NCBI GenBank assembly: GCA_030729925.1
Contig: JANQWK010000097.1
Coordinates: 1-48,327 of the forward strand
Source of the DNA: Saprospiraceae bacterium
GTDB lineage: Bacteria; Bacteroidota; Bacteroidia; Chitinophagales; Saprospiraceae
DNA: 48,327 nt
Reading direction: 5' to 3'
Position 1 is the first letter of the stretch; each line of letters opens with the position of its first letter. The translations under genes and the position numbers were made by a program. The notes beneath the pieces are model-generated. The model was not told the DNA's origin, did not search any database, and was given only the letters and a program-made list of their open reading frames with translations. Shown here piece after piece: positions 32,637 through 41,526 of the stretch.

Positions 32637-35132
32637 ATGATATCCCGCATATTTTCCCTATTGATCCTGATCAGTGCAGGAAGCAGTTTTTGTTTCCAGC
32701 TTCAAGCACAAATCAGCGGACAGGTCAAAAATGAAGAAGGAATGCCCCTTCCCTATGCCAGTATTTACAGCAAAGGGAGTACACAGGGGACTACTTCCAA
32801 CGAAAACGGCTATTATTTTTTGGATTTACCGGAAGGCCGGCATGAAATTGTAGCCCAGTACATTGGTTATGAGACCCTCATCACGGTAGTCAACCTACAG
32901 CGGGAGGCGCTGGCACTGGATCTCACGCTAAAGCCGCAGGCCATAGACTTGCTGGAGGTAGTGGTAAGGGCCTCGGAAGAAGACCCTGCCTATCCCATCA
33001 TTCGGAAAGCGATGGAAAAGCGTCTGTATTATCTCAATCAGGTAAATAGCTATTCCTGTAATAGTTATGTAAAGGGCAACATCAAATTTGAGGAAGTACC
33101 CGATAAGTTCATGGGGGTGGAAATTGGTGACATGGAGGGAATGCTGGACACTTCCGGGCAGGGTATTATCTATCTTTCCGAGACCGAATCGCAGTTGTAT
33201 TACCAGCGTCCGGACAAATTCAAGGAAGTGTTGGTCTCCTCCCGGGTAAGCGGCAACGATCAGGGTTTTGGATTCAACCGGGCATCTGATCTCGATTTCA
33301 ACCTATACGAAACCCAGACCACGATTGGCCGCCCCATCCTCTCTCCCATTGCACCCGGTGCGTTTGGCTATTACCGCTACCGCCTGATTGGAAGTTTTCC
33401 CGATGCATCGGGCAGGCTGCTGTATAAGATTCAGGTATTGCCCAAAAGAACGGAGGACCCGGTATATAGTGGATTTATTTATATTCTGGCAGATTTGTGG
33501 GTGATTCAGCAGGCCGAATTAGGTCTTTCTGCGGGCGCCATCAAGCAACCGGGATTAGACAGCATGCGGATTATTCAAGTCAATGTACCGGTTCAAGAGC
33601 CCGATGTGTGGCGCACCTTTTCGCAGCACCTGGAGTTTACCGGGGGCATATTCGGGTTCGAAATCAGGGGGACGTTCACCGGAGTTTTTTCGGAATTTCA
33701 ACTGGATCCCGACCTGCCGGGTTCTTTTTTCAACCGGGAAGTATTTGCGGCAACGGAAGAAGCGCTTACTCGGGATAGTCTTTACTGGACTAGCATCCGA
33801 CCCATTCCGCTGACCAGGGAAGAGCAATCTGATTACGTCAAAAAAGACAGTCTGCAGCGCATCTGGACCAGCAAGCCCTATCTGGACTCTCTGGATCGGG
33901 AAGCGAATAAATTTGGGATCATGAACCTGATCGGTGGATACAGCTGGAACAACTCCTGGAAAAAAGAAAGTTTCAGCATTGCCTCTCCCCTTTCCACCCT
34001 TCAGTTCAACACGGTTCAGGGTTGGAATGCCCAAGTCGAACTGCGGTACAACAAAGCCATCGAAAAACAGAAACTCCAGGACTTTGAAGCCCGGGTAGCA
34101 ATTAATTATGGCTTTGAAGAAAACATTTGGCGGCCTGTGTTCGGCTTGAGTTACCGTTTCAACGAAATCAATCGCACGCGCCTGTCTCTTTCAGGGGGCA
34201 GGGAATTGAGGCAATTTAACTCGGACAACCCGATCACGGCCAGCATGAATGCTGCCTATTCGCTATTGGGCAGGCGCAATTATGCCAAGTGGTACGACAG
34301 TCGCTTTGTCTCCCTGGCACTCGGTTCCGAACCGCTCAATGGAATTTTGATCAACACTTCCCTGGAATACAGTCGGCGTAACCCGGTATTCAATACTTCT
34401 AATTTCAGCTATCGCAAAAAAGAAGACCCTGCATACACGGCCAATCACCCCTTGCTGGAAGACGCCTTTGATCAGCCTATTTTTGATTCCCACGAAGCAT
34501 TTATTTGGGATGTACAGCTCACCCTCCGATTAAAACAACAATATGCCCTTTACCCGAAGCGGAAAGTCAATTACCCATCTGAACTGCCGGAAGTGTTGAT
34601 CCACTACCAGAAAGGCATTCCCATAGCCGGCACGGAAAGTGATTTCGACAAAATCGGGCTGGGACTGCGGCAATCGGACTTATCCCTTGGCATCGCCGGA
34701 AACAGTCATTTTCAGGTAAGCTGGCACAAATTTCTTCGGAAAGGATACCTTCCCTTCATGGACTATCAGCACATCAACGGCAACCAGACCTTCTGGATAG
34801 CCCCTGAACAGCTGCATACTTCCTTCCGACTGTTGCCCTATTACACCTATAGCACTTCGGATCAGGTACTGGAGGCCCACTTCGAACACAATTTCCGCGG
34901 CTTTATTTTTGACAAGTTACCGCTGTTGCGGAAAACGGGGCTATACCTGTTGGGAGGAGCCGGGTATCTTTATACCCCGGAGCGGGGTCATTATCAGGAA
35001 TACTATCTTGGACTAGATCGTCTGGGAGTGGGGATACTCAGGCTATTGCGACTGGACCTGGTAGCAGGAAAAGGAAAGACTGACGCATCATGGAACTACG
35101 GTTGGCGCATCAGTCTTTCCAGGGGAGGATAA
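32637..35132 (+). CDS. DUF5686/carboxypeptidase-regulatory-like outer-membrane protein
   Basis: Protein of 831 residues. A signal peptide (about 1-24, MISRIFSLLILISAGSSFC) is followed by a carboxypeptidase-regulatory-like (CarboxypepD_reg) domain at about 26-110 (SGQVKNEEGMPLPYASIYSKG). The remainder matches the DUF5686 pattern, with a long C-terminal beta-rich portion (about 420-831) likely to form a barrel. There is no TonB box or plug, so it is not a SusC-type receptor. The role is unknown; secreted or surface location is inferred. I prefer the ATG at 32637 to the frame start at 32538, which lies inside the preceding terminator. Its stop is 1 nt from the stop of the convergent gene. Confidence 0.8.
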   Translation: MISRIFSLLILISAGSSFCFQLQAQISGQVKNEEGMPLPYASIYSKGSTQGTTSNENGYYFLDLPEGRHEIVAQYIGYETLITVVNLQREALALDLTLKPQAIDLLEVVVRASEEDPAYPIIRKAMEKRLYYLNQVNSYSCNSYVKGNIKFEEVPDKFMGVEIGDMEGMLDTSGQGIIYLSETESQLYYQRPDKFKEVLVSSRVSGNDQGFGFNRASDLDFNLYETQTTIGRPILSPIAPGAFGYYRYRLIGSFPDASGRLLYKIQVLPKRTEDPVYSGFIYILADLWVIQQAELGLSAGAIKQPGLDSMRIIQVNVPVQEPDVWRTFSQHLEFTGGIFGFEIRGTFTGVFSEFQLDPDLPGSFFNREVFAATEEALTRDSLYWTSIRPIPLTREEQSDYVKKDSLQRIWTSKPYLDSLDREANKFGIMNLIGGYSWNNSWKKESFSIASPLSTLQFNTVQGWNAQVELRYNKAIEKQKLQDFEARVAINYGFEENIWRPVFGLSYRFNEINRTRLSLSGGRELRQFNSDNPITASMNAAYSLLGRRNYAKWYDSRFVSLALGSEPLNGILINTSLEYSRRNPVFNTSNFSYRKKEDPAYTANHPLLEDAFDQPIFDSHEAFIWDVQLTLRLKQQYALYPKRKVNYPSELPEVLIHYQKGIPIAGTESDFDKIGLGLRQSDLSLGIAGNSHFQVSWHKFLRKGYLPFMDYQHINGNQTFWIAPEQLHTSFRLLPYYTYSTSDQVLEAHFEHNFRGFIFDKLPLLRKTGLYLLGGAGYLYTPERGHYQEYYLGLDRLGVGILRLLRLDLVAGKGKTDASWNYGWRISLSRGG

Positions 35133-35133
35133 G

Positions 35134-36303
35134 CTACAAGCTCTTGAACATCTCCAGGGTATTGTTCAAAATTTCGAGAAGATCTTCATCCTCCTCGTAC
35201 TTCGCGATCAATTTTTCGAAATACGCGACCATATCAGCGGGCTCTGTTTCAGAAGCCAGGAGAAGGCCGTAAAGCATTTCATTATCGAAAACGGGGTTTA
35301 GGTCAACCGCAAGCTTGCCCCAAGACAGTGCCAGTGGAAGCATTTCCGGGATCTCAAACTCTACTGCTTTAATAGCAAGCGTTTTTGCCACCCTCTCTCT
35401 CCAAGCGGGGCTATCCCCATCCAGCCATTCAGCAGCCAATCGCTCTACGGCACTGATATCTCCATTTTCAAGCAGGTAGTCCACGCGGGTACTCAGCTCG
35501 ATCATCGCAGGATCAATACCTGCTTCGGAAGCAGTTTGCAAGAAGCGGTTCTGGAACAGCGGCACGATAGCAGACAAGCCCTCATTCAACAGACTTTCGC
35601 TATTCATTTGAGAAGCCAACTCGGAGGTGTCTGACAGTATTTTTTTCAGCATCCACACCACCTGAAAATCGGTGTGGTACTCGGCAAGCACTTCAATATT
35701 ATCCCGGATTCGCTCAAAAAATGGACTTTGCACCGTAATCGCCAGCTCCTGCATGATTAACCAGTTATAGGTATCCAAGAAACCCTCCGGACTTAAATCT
35801 TGCAGGTAGGCATTGAGCGTTTCATCGTCATCGGCCCAAGAGCCATCGAGGCTTTCGGCGTAGGCTCGAATAGACTCGAAAGTCTCGACCAGGGAACTAT
35901 TTTTCTCCCGCAGCCCTTTAAACAATTTGTCGCGCCGCAGTGCATCCTTGAGGTAGTCCATCAGCTGAGCTTCATCCAGAAAACCTGGTTCCAGGAACAG
36001 CAATTCTTTCTCGGGAGTCATGGCCAGCGCGACGGGCAGCTCGGAAATATCGAACTGCTCTTCCAATTCTGCAAGCTCCTCCTGATCCAGGTTAACCGTG
36101 CAAACCAAAAAATTTTCATTCAGAAAAGTAGTAACCTGTGGTGTCTCCAACACATCTGTTACCATTTCCCGACAAAGTTCGCAGTCCGATTCCCAAAAAA
36201 AAGCAAAGACGGGTTTCTGTTGGGCGGTAGCGTTCGAAAAAATGGTTATCCAGCCATTCATATCCTGGATATCCGAAAAATTCAGGACGGATCCGTTCAG
36301 CAT
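35134..36303 (-). CDS. Thioredoxin-fold protein with CxxC and helical C-terminus
   Basis: Protein of 389 residues. An N-terminal thioredoxin-like domain (about 5-115) has the redox motif CELC (C41, C44) in AFFWESDCELCREM and the cis-Pro loop at SELPVALAM. The remaining 270 residues are helical and acidic, perhaps TPR-like, with no clear family. No signal peptide is seen from the ATG at 36303, so it is probably cytoplasmic. A partner is not evident. Start chosen because the extension to 36366 crosses a -7 box at 36346. Confidence 0.7.
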   Translation of the reverse strand: MLNGSVLNFSDIQDMNGWITIFSNATAQQKPVFAFFWESDCELCREMVTDVLETPQVTTFLNENFLVCTVNLDQEELAELEEQFDISELPVALAMTPEKELLFLEPGFLDEAQLMDYLKDALRRDKLFKGLREKNSSLVETFESIRAYAESLDGSWADDDETLNAYLQDLSPEGFLDTYNWLIMQELAITVQSPFFERIRDNIEVLAEYHTDFQVVWMLKKILSDTSELASQMNSESLLNEGLSAIVPLFQNRFLQTASEAGIDPAMIELSTRVDYLLENGDISAVERLAAEWLDGDSPAWRERVAKTLAIKAVEFEIPEMLPLALSWGKLAVDLNPVFDNEMLYGLLLASETEPADMVAYFEKLIAKYEEDEDLLEILNNTLEMFKSL

Positions 36304-36345
36304 AAAATAAAAGCAATGTTTAAAATAGGTGATTCGTTGATTGCC

Positions 36346-36353
36346 CAAATTTA
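36346..36353 (-). promoter_or_regulatory. Candidate -7 box for the thioredoxin-fold gene
   Basis: Minus strand reads TAAATTTG, an exact TAnnTTTG match, 43 nt before the start at 36303. No TTG at the proper -33 distance. Confidence 0.42.
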
Positions 36354-36384
36354 GCAAAAACCCCATTTGAAAACAGGCTCAACC

Positions 36385-37326
36385 TTAATTAAATCCAAAT
36401 AAAAATTTCAACGGCACGTCCAGTCTTGCCTTCCAGGATGCTTCGCTGTGATCGGTTCCCGGAAAATAAGCCGTTTTCCAATTTCCTGCGGCATACCCGC
36501 TATCCATCATAAGAGTATCAACGCGCTGTTGAACAGCGGGATAGAGCGCATCCAGGGTTTGATCGCCGCAATCGAAATACAATTTATGGGTATTGGGATT
36601 GGGAAGATATGCGCGCAGGTAGGCCATAAAAGCATCCGGAACCGGATTGTCTTCCAGCGAAAAAGTACCCGGCCAGTGGGTGGAGATACAGGCTGCTCCG
36701 CCAAAAACCTCGGGATACTCGCAGAGCGCATACCAAGAAATCAGTCCCCCCATGCTGCTACCGGCAATGCGGGTGTGTTCAGGCCCCGTTTTCACCTTAA
36801 AATTGCTTTCTATATAAGGTTTGACTTCTTCCACCAGGCTTTTGAGGTAGGCATCCGAATTGGGTACAAAGCGATCCTTTGTCCTTCCGGCCTCCTGAAG
36901 CTGGGCAATCACCCATTCCTGATCCTGGGGCGGCATCGCCTCAAACGGACGTTGTGGAAAATATTCGGCATGGCGATTGGCACCGCCGTTCCACACCCCT
37001 ACTACGATAAAGTCCGACACTACCCCCTCATCCATCAATTGCTGCGCCACATCGTCCACATCCCAAGCCTGTTTGTTCCAGGTAGTCGTACTGTCAAACA
37101 ACATTTGACCATCATGCATATACAAGACCCCAAACTCCTTTTCCCCATCGTAATGTTCCGGCAGCCACACATCTATAATGCGCTCGGGTACATACGCAGA
37201 AGGCAAATCCGACTTGCGAAGCACGGTGCCAACATTTGTACTAGGTAAAATAGGCACTGAATTACAACTGATTATTAAAAAAAACAACCAGAAACATAAC
37301 AAGAAAAAAAATGTGATCTGCTTCAT
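36385..37326 (-). CDS. Esterase-like alpha/beta hydrolase lipoprotein
   Basis: Alpha/beta hydrolase of the esterase D/enterochelin-esterase type, 313 residues. A lipoprotein signal ends in IISC (lipidated C21). The nucleophile is S191 in AGSSMGG, with candidate D252/D255 (YFDCGDQTLDA) and H293 (GTDHSEASW) completing the triad. Such domains cut ester bonds of siderophores, feruloyl groups or acylated sugars; the substrate here is not known. It lies divergent from the membrane LytTR regulator gene, so that protein could control it, which is an inference from position. Confidence 0.82.
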   Translation of the reverse strand: MKQITFFFLLCFWLFFLIISCNSVPILPSTNVGTVLRKSDLPSAYVPERIIDVWLPEHYDGEKEFGVLYMHDGQMLFDSTTTWNKQAWDVDDVAQQLMDEGVVSDFIVVGVWNGGANRHAEYFPQRPFEAMPPQDQEWVIAQLQEAGRTKDRFVPNSDAYLKSLVEEVKPYIESNFKVKTGPEHTRIAGSSMGGLISWYALCEYPEVFGGAACISTHWPGTFSLEDNPVPDAFMAYLRAYLPNPNTHKLYFDCGDQTLDALYPAVQQRVDTLMMDSGYAAGNWKTAYFPGTDHSEASWKARLDVPLKFLFGFN

Positions 37327-37396
37327 TTTACATAAAAATAATGTGGTAAAAAAGATAAACCCTCAAAAATCATAGTTAATTTAATGGTGCAATCAA

Positions 37397-37490
37397 ATAC
37401 TATAGCAAAGCAAAAAGTTGTTGTTACATTTTTCAACCTAAAACCCGTGGTTACGTAAAAATACGTTTATTTAAGTATTTATACTATAGC
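37397..37490. promoter_or_regulatory. Paired 10-bp repeats and palindrome in the divergent region
   Basis: ATACTATAGC occurs exactly at 37397-37406 and 37481-37490, offset 84 bp, which is close to eight turns of B-DNA. Between them lies the palindrome ACGTA-AAAA-TACGT (453-466 within 37.4-37.5 kb). Either may be an operator. LytTR proteins bind paired direct repeats, but the spacing and sequence here do not match a site I can name. Confidence 0.35.
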
Positions 37491-37500
37491 CGCCATGACC

Positions 37501-37508
37501 TAAATTTA
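37501..37508 (+). promoter_or_regulatory. Weak -7-like box before the LytTR receptor gene
   Basis: TAAATTTA, one base from TAnnTTTG. Transcription would begin only a few nt before the ATG at 37519, giving an almost leaderless mRNA, so the true promoter may be elsewhere. Confidence 0.25.
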
Positions 37509-37518
37509 CGCCCGATTT

Positions 37519-39114
37519 ATGGTGTTTGTTTCAAAAAACACACTCATTGGTATTTTTTTGATGCTCACTGTGGCTGGATGTAGTTTTCCGGTGCCTGAAG
37601 AGACCGCCAGAGATATGATTCGGGTATATGAAACTCCACGCATGCTTTCAGGAGAGGAGGCTTTAGCTGAAATCAGAGCAGGAACCCTGCCGGCTGCTCC
37701 GCCACAATACAATCAGGGGTTGTCCAGCAATTATTTCTGGGTATGGGTGAATATCGAAAACTTCCCCAATGTGGACAATGCGGTCTATATCGAGATCCAA
37801 AATGCCCATATTGACACCGTAGCTGCTTATTTGGTTCGGGATAGCACAGCAGTACTTTTTGGCATGGCAGGTGACCTGATCCCTTTCCCGCAATGGCCGA
37901 TACAAGTACCTGTTCCTATTTTTGAGCTGCCCGTGTTGCAATCCGGAGATAAAATCCTTTTACTGATTGACAAGCAGAAAGGGAACAACAGCTTTCCGAT
38001 CCATTTTTATTCGCCGAAAGAATTCACTTTCCTTGGCATTAAAAACACCTTTTTGTATGCCTGTTTTTTCGGCGCCTTAGCTATTACCTTTTTGATCGCA
38101 TTCCTGTATGGGATATTCAACAAAAGGAAAGATGCCATTTTCTACAGCTTTTATGTTTTTTGTATGGTGGGGTTTCACCTGACCAACACCGGTTATGGAT
38201 TCGCCTTCATATACCCCAACCACCCGGAGTATTCCACCCCAGGAAGGATATTTTTTGTGTATTTCACCATGGCCACTCTGCTGATTTTTGAATATTACTT
38301 TTTAGAAATCAACAAAGCGAAGATAGTCCGGTACATTCACCTGGGGATTATGGGTATGATCATGTGCAGTATCGTTTTCAATTTTCTGTCTATCAGTTTT
38401 TTATACAAAATTGGCGAACCTTTTATACGGTTTTATTTTTTCCAAAATACCCTCGTCAACACTTGGTCCTTGGTGGCTGCTTTTTTGCTGCGTAAAAAAG
38501 CGAAGGCACGTTCGTATGCCTTCTTGATGGGGCATTTCGGGAATATGCTTGCCTTCTTTTTGGGGGTTACCAAAGATACCAAATTGCTACCGGTCAGCTC
38601 CTTTTTGGTAGATGCTTATGTCACGGGTACCATTTTTGAGCTCTTGGTATTTAACATCACTTTGGTCGTATCTATCCGACAGATTAATCGGGATCGGGAA
38701 ACGCTGGCACGCTCGCTACAAAAAACAGGTCAGCGGCTGACGGAGGCTAAAAATCACAATAAAATTCTGGAATCGCAGGTAAAAAATCAGGTGGTCGCTG
38801 TTGAAATCACCCCGGAGGCTTCCCCTTATAGTTCCTACGCAAATTTGTCTTATATCCGGGCAGAAGAGCACTATCTGACGCTATTTATTTTTTCTGCAGC
38901 AGGCAGCCAGCGCACGACGATTCGCGAACCCCTGACCTCGTTTTTGAACAAACTTCCCGAGGGGCAGTTTGTTCAAACCCACCGCAGCTATGCGGTCAAC
39001 CTCAACCATATCCAAAAGATCAAGGCCAATGAGGTCATTTTGCACGACGGCACGAAAGTACCGCTGAGCCGCACCTACCGAAACCGGTGGATACCTCCTA
39101 ATCCAAGCCCCTGA
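37519..39114 (+). CDS. 7TMR-DISM membrane receptor fused to a LytTR DNA-binding domain
   Basis: Protein of 531 residues. An N-terminal signal with a lipobox-like VAGC (C21) is followed by a beta-rich extracytoplasmic domain (about 30-165) resembling 7TMR-DISMED2. A block of seven hydrophobic segments (about 175-388) matches the 7TMR-DISM pattern. A short coiled-coil linker (about 389-425) leads to a C-terminal LytTR domain (about 435-525) with EEHYLTLF, VQTHRSYAVN and VPLSRTYR. It is therefore a one-protein signalling device: an outside sensor coupled to a DNA-binding domain with no kinase or receiver domain. Its own upstream region and the divergent esterase gene are the obvious candidate targets. 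The 3' end overlaps purE by 17 nt. Confidence 0.85.
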   Translation: MVFVSKNTLIGIFLMLTVAGCSFPVPEETARDMIRVYETPRMLSGEEALAEIRAGTLPAAPPQYNQGLSSNYFWVWVNIENFPNVDNAVYIEIQNAHIDTVAAYLVRDSTAVLFGMAGDLIPFPQWPIQVPVPIFELPVLQSGDKILLLIDKQKGNNSFPIHFYSPKEFTFLGIKNTFLYACFFGALAITFLIAFLYGIFNKRKDAIFYSFYVFCMVGFHLTNTGYGFAFIYPNHPEYSTPGRIFFVYFTMATLLIFEYYFLEINKAKIVRYIHLGIMGMIMCSIVFNFLSISFLYKIGEPFIRFYFFQNTLVNTWSLVAAFLLRKKAKARSYAFLMGHFGNMLAFFLGVTKDTKLLPVSSFLVDAYVTGTIFELLVFNITLVVSIRQINRDRETLARSLQKTGQRLTEAKNHNKILESQVKNQVVAVEITPEASPYSSYANLSYIRAEEHYLTLFIFSAAGSQRTTIREPLTSFLNKLPEGQFVQTHRSYAVNLNHIQKIKANEVILHDGTKVPLSRTYRNRWIPPNPSP

Positions 39115-39583
39115 TCCTGGCGGATTTTTCTTCCACGGCCTCTCGGAGCTCCTGCTTGAAGGCAATCACCTTTTGCAACAGCTCCGGATCGGAACTGGCC
39201 AGGATCTGAGCCGCCAGAATGCCTGCGTTTTTCGCTGCATTCAGGGCTACCGTAGCCACCGGTACCCCGTTGGGCATCTGGAGGATAGACAGGATGGAAT
39301 CCCAACCGTCAATGGAATTACTGGACTTAACCGGCACCCCAATGACGGGTAAGGGCGATATGGCGGCGACCATCCCGGGCAGGTGCGCTGCTCCGCCTGC
39401 TCCCGCAATAATGACCCGGATGCCTCTTTCGTGAGCTTCCCTGGCGTAGTCAAACATGCGCTGAGGGGTGCGGTGTGCGGAGACGATATCCAATTCGAAG
39501 GGAATATCCAAGGAAGCCAGAAAATCGGCTGCATCTTGCATCACCGGCAGGTCGGAATCCGACCCCATAATAATACCAACCAT
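39098..39583 (-). CDS. purE: 5-(carboxyamino)imidazole ribonucleotide mutase
   Basis: Class I PurE, 161 residues, moving a carboxyl group in purine biosynthesis. The motifs MGSDSDLPVMQDAADF, VSAHRTPQRMFDYA and AGGAAHLPGMVAAISPLPVIGVP are diagnostic. The ATG at 39583 gives the family N-terminus. No purK lies next to it. The C-terminal end overlaps the convergent LytTR gene. Confidence 0.95.
   Translation of the reverse strand: MVGIIMGSDSDLPVMQDAADFLASLDIPFELDIVSAHRTPQRMFDYAREAHERGIRVIIAGAGGAAHLPGMVAAISPLPVIGVPVKSSNSIDGWDSILSILQMPNGVPVATVALNAAKNAGILAAQILASSDPELLQKVIAFKQELREAVEEKSARIRGLD
39100..39129 (+). terminator. Weak terminator-like hairpin at the end of the LytTR receptor gene
   Basis: AATCC (39100-39104) pairs with GGATT (39122-39126), with an inner GCC/GGC pair-set after a 2-nt bulge, and T continues to 39129. 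The stop codon lies within the hairpin, and the whole of it lies inside the 3' end of purE. Confidence 0.35.
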
Positions 39584-39605
39584 TGTAATAAGTTTGTTTG
39601 CAAAG

Positions 39606-40739
39606 TTAATACCAGGGCTGAACCCGAGCAACCTTTTCCGAAAAATCCCGGGCATCGGCATAGCGCGGGGGCAATATCACCTGTCCAATCGTATCAATGT
39701 AAGCAATCCCCTGGAAAGTTGCTACCCGGGCTGTGCCGTCCGAGAAGCCCCAGGCAAGGGGGAATATGGGATCGGTCAGCCGCGAGCCGTCGGTGCGGAG
39801 ATAGCCCCACAGTCCGGCATCCAAATAAGGGGCGTATCCTTCGGAAAAATGATAGAGCAGTTCGTACTCCGGGGAAGCAAGAATATTGCCTTCGACATCT
39901 ATGACCCCAAACTTTCCGGATCGCTGAACGCCCCACCTGCCCGATCCCAGGTACAGGATCTGTTCCCATGCGGGCTGCAATGCCCAATCTCCCGAAGCCC
40001 TTATCAAACCATAGGCGCCTTTGCTATAGACTACGGCCACGCCTTCCTTAAAATCTTGGGCTTTCTCAAAGACCGGATCCAGGGCAATTTTGCCCCTGGT
40101 GTCCAAAAAACCGTAGGCATTGCCCCGTTTGAACCGGAAAAAGCCCTCTTGCAGATCATACACCCTGTCCATTTGTGGCTCCAACAGCAAAGTGCCGTTG
40201 GAATCTATAATCCCGTACAACTCACCCGTTTTGACGACCGCAAAACCTCCTTCGAAGTTACCCGCTCCCTCAAAAACGGGGGGGATTAAGACATTTCCCT
40301 GTTTGTCTATAAAACCAAATTTATCGCCCTTCCGAAACCTCGCCTTTCCTTCCCTGACATCGAAGACCTCTTCGAAGATGGGAGCAACTGCCATATTGCC
40401 CTGGTGATCCACCAAGCCCATTTTGTTGTCCCAGGTCAGTACGCGGGCAAGACCTTCGGAAAAAGACCATGCAGCTTTGAATTGCAGGGGGATAGCCAGA
40501 CTTCCTGAGCGATCAATAAATCCCCACTGGTCATCTAATCGCACCACTGCTTTGCCTTCCTTAAAATCACGGCAATCGTCGAAGCGGTTGGGAATCACCA
40601 GCACCCCTGATCGGTTGATATACCCCCAGGGATAAGTGGCCTTCACATGCTCCGGGCTGGTCGCGGAGGAGGATTCCGGCTCGTTACGACAAGCCGTAAG
40701 GAGCACCAAAAACAGCAAGGCTAGCTGCAATTTATTCAT
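39606..40739 (-). CDS. WG-repeat lipoprotein
   Basis: Lipoprotein of 377 residues. The signal ends in LTAC, and the mature part is about ten WG repeats of some 34-36 residues. Each has the form WG(Y/F)I(D/N)..G..(L/V)IP..F....FSEG.A.V, with repeat units at about 36-70, 71-105, 106-140 and so on to the C-terminus. WG repeats form a beta-propeller-like or solenoid fold of unknown role, often surface-attached. A TTG at 40748 opens the frame, so the ATG at 40739 is the likely start. It follows the NUDIX gene by 9 nt and purE follows by 22 nt, suggesting one transcript of three unrelated functions. Confidence 0.85.
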   Translation of the reverse strand: MNKLQLALLFLVLLTACRNEPESSSATSPEHVKATYPWGYINRSGVLVIPNRFDDCRDFKEGKAVVRLDDQWGFIDRSGSLAIPLQFKAAWSFSEGLARVLTWDNKMGLVDHQGNMAVAPIFEEVFDVREGKARFRKGDKFGFIDKQGNVLIPPVFEGAGNFEGGFAVVKTGELYGIIDSNGTLLLEPQMDRVYDLQEGFFRFKRGNAYGFLDTRGKIALDPVFEKAQDFKEGVAVVYSKGAYGLIRASGDWALQPAWEQILYLGSGRWGVQRSGKFGVIDVEGNILASPEYELLYHFSEGYAPYLDAGLWGYLRTDGSRLTDPIFPLAWGFSDGTARVATFQGIAYIDTIGQVILPPRYADARDFSEKVARVQPWY

Positions 40740-40748
40740 GCGCGACAA

Positions 40749-41465
40749 TTATATCTCAAAATCCAGTCCTCGTTTCAGCATATCCTGGTACTTATCGCGC
40801 AGCAATTGCTCGTATTTTTCTTTGTCGAAGCTATACAGCTGAGCCGGGCGATGCGCCACACCGGTTTGCACCCCTACCTCATTCAAAACCCCCATGCGCT
40901 GGATTTTTGTCCTGAAATTGCGTTTGTTTAACTCTTCCACGCCCAGGATCGTTTCATAAAGCTTTTGCAGTTGCGACAAGGTAAATTTCTCCGGGAGGAG
41001 TTCAAACCCTATCGGCTGATAGCGCAATTTTGCGCGCAAGCGCTTTTGGGCGACTGCGATGATCTCCTCGTGATCGAAGGCCAGTTTGGGCAACTCATCC
41101 GTTGCAAACCAGGCCACGCCTTCGGCATCGGAATTTGACTCTACCGGATGGTCTTCGAGATTCACCAACGCATAATACGCCACGCTCACCACCCTCCCCC
41201 TGGGGTCTCTTCCCGGACTTCCGAACGTATAAAGTTGTTCGATAAACACATCCTTCACTCCGGTTTCTTCGAACAGCTCCCGAAGTGCTGCCGACTCCAG
41301 GGTCTCTGCCATATCCACAAAACCTCCCGGCAATGCCCAGCTGCCCTTAAAGGGATCGTGACCTCGCTGAATCAGCAAAATTTTGAGCTGGGTACTCTCA
41401 TCCAACCCAAAAATGACACAATCAACGGTCAGGGCAGGACGCGGGTATTCGTAGGTATATGGCAT
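40749..41465 (-). CDS. NUDIX domain regulator, NrtR-like
   Basis: Protein of 238 residues: an N-terminal NUDIX domain (about 8-145) and a C-terminal winged helix (about 150-238). The NUDIX box GX5EX7REUXEEXGU is complete (G48 to V70, with R62, E63, E66 and E67). This domain pair is typical of NrtR-type transcription factors that sense ADP-ribose and control NAD or sugar genes. The box is intact, so hydrolase activity may remain. A -7 box sits 22 nt upstream. The genes it regulates are not identified. Confidence 0.85.
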   Translation of the reverse strand: MPYTYEYPRPALTVDCVIFGLDESTQLKILLIQRGHDPFKGSWALPGGFVDMAETLESAALRELFEETGVKDVFIEQLYTFGSPGRDPRGRVVSVAYYALVNLEDHPVESNSDAEGVAWFATDELPKLAFDHEEIIAVAQKRLRAKLRYQPIGFELLPEKFTLSQLQKLYETILGVEELNKRNFRTKIQRMGVLNEVGVQTGVAHRPAQLYSFDKEKYEQLLRDKYQDMLKRGLDFEI

Positions 41466-41486
41466 GGTCGGGCAACTTTTTCTCTT

Positions 41487-41494
41487 CAAAATTA
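41487..41494 (-). promoter_or_regulatory. Candidate -7 box for the NUDIX gene
   Basis: Minus strand reads TAATTTTG, an exact match to TAnnTTTG. The only CAA candidate for -33 is 25 nt further, somewhat too far. Confidence 0.4.
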
Positions 41495-41526
41495 GTCTTA
41501 TAGCTGTAAAAACCATAAGCAATTAC

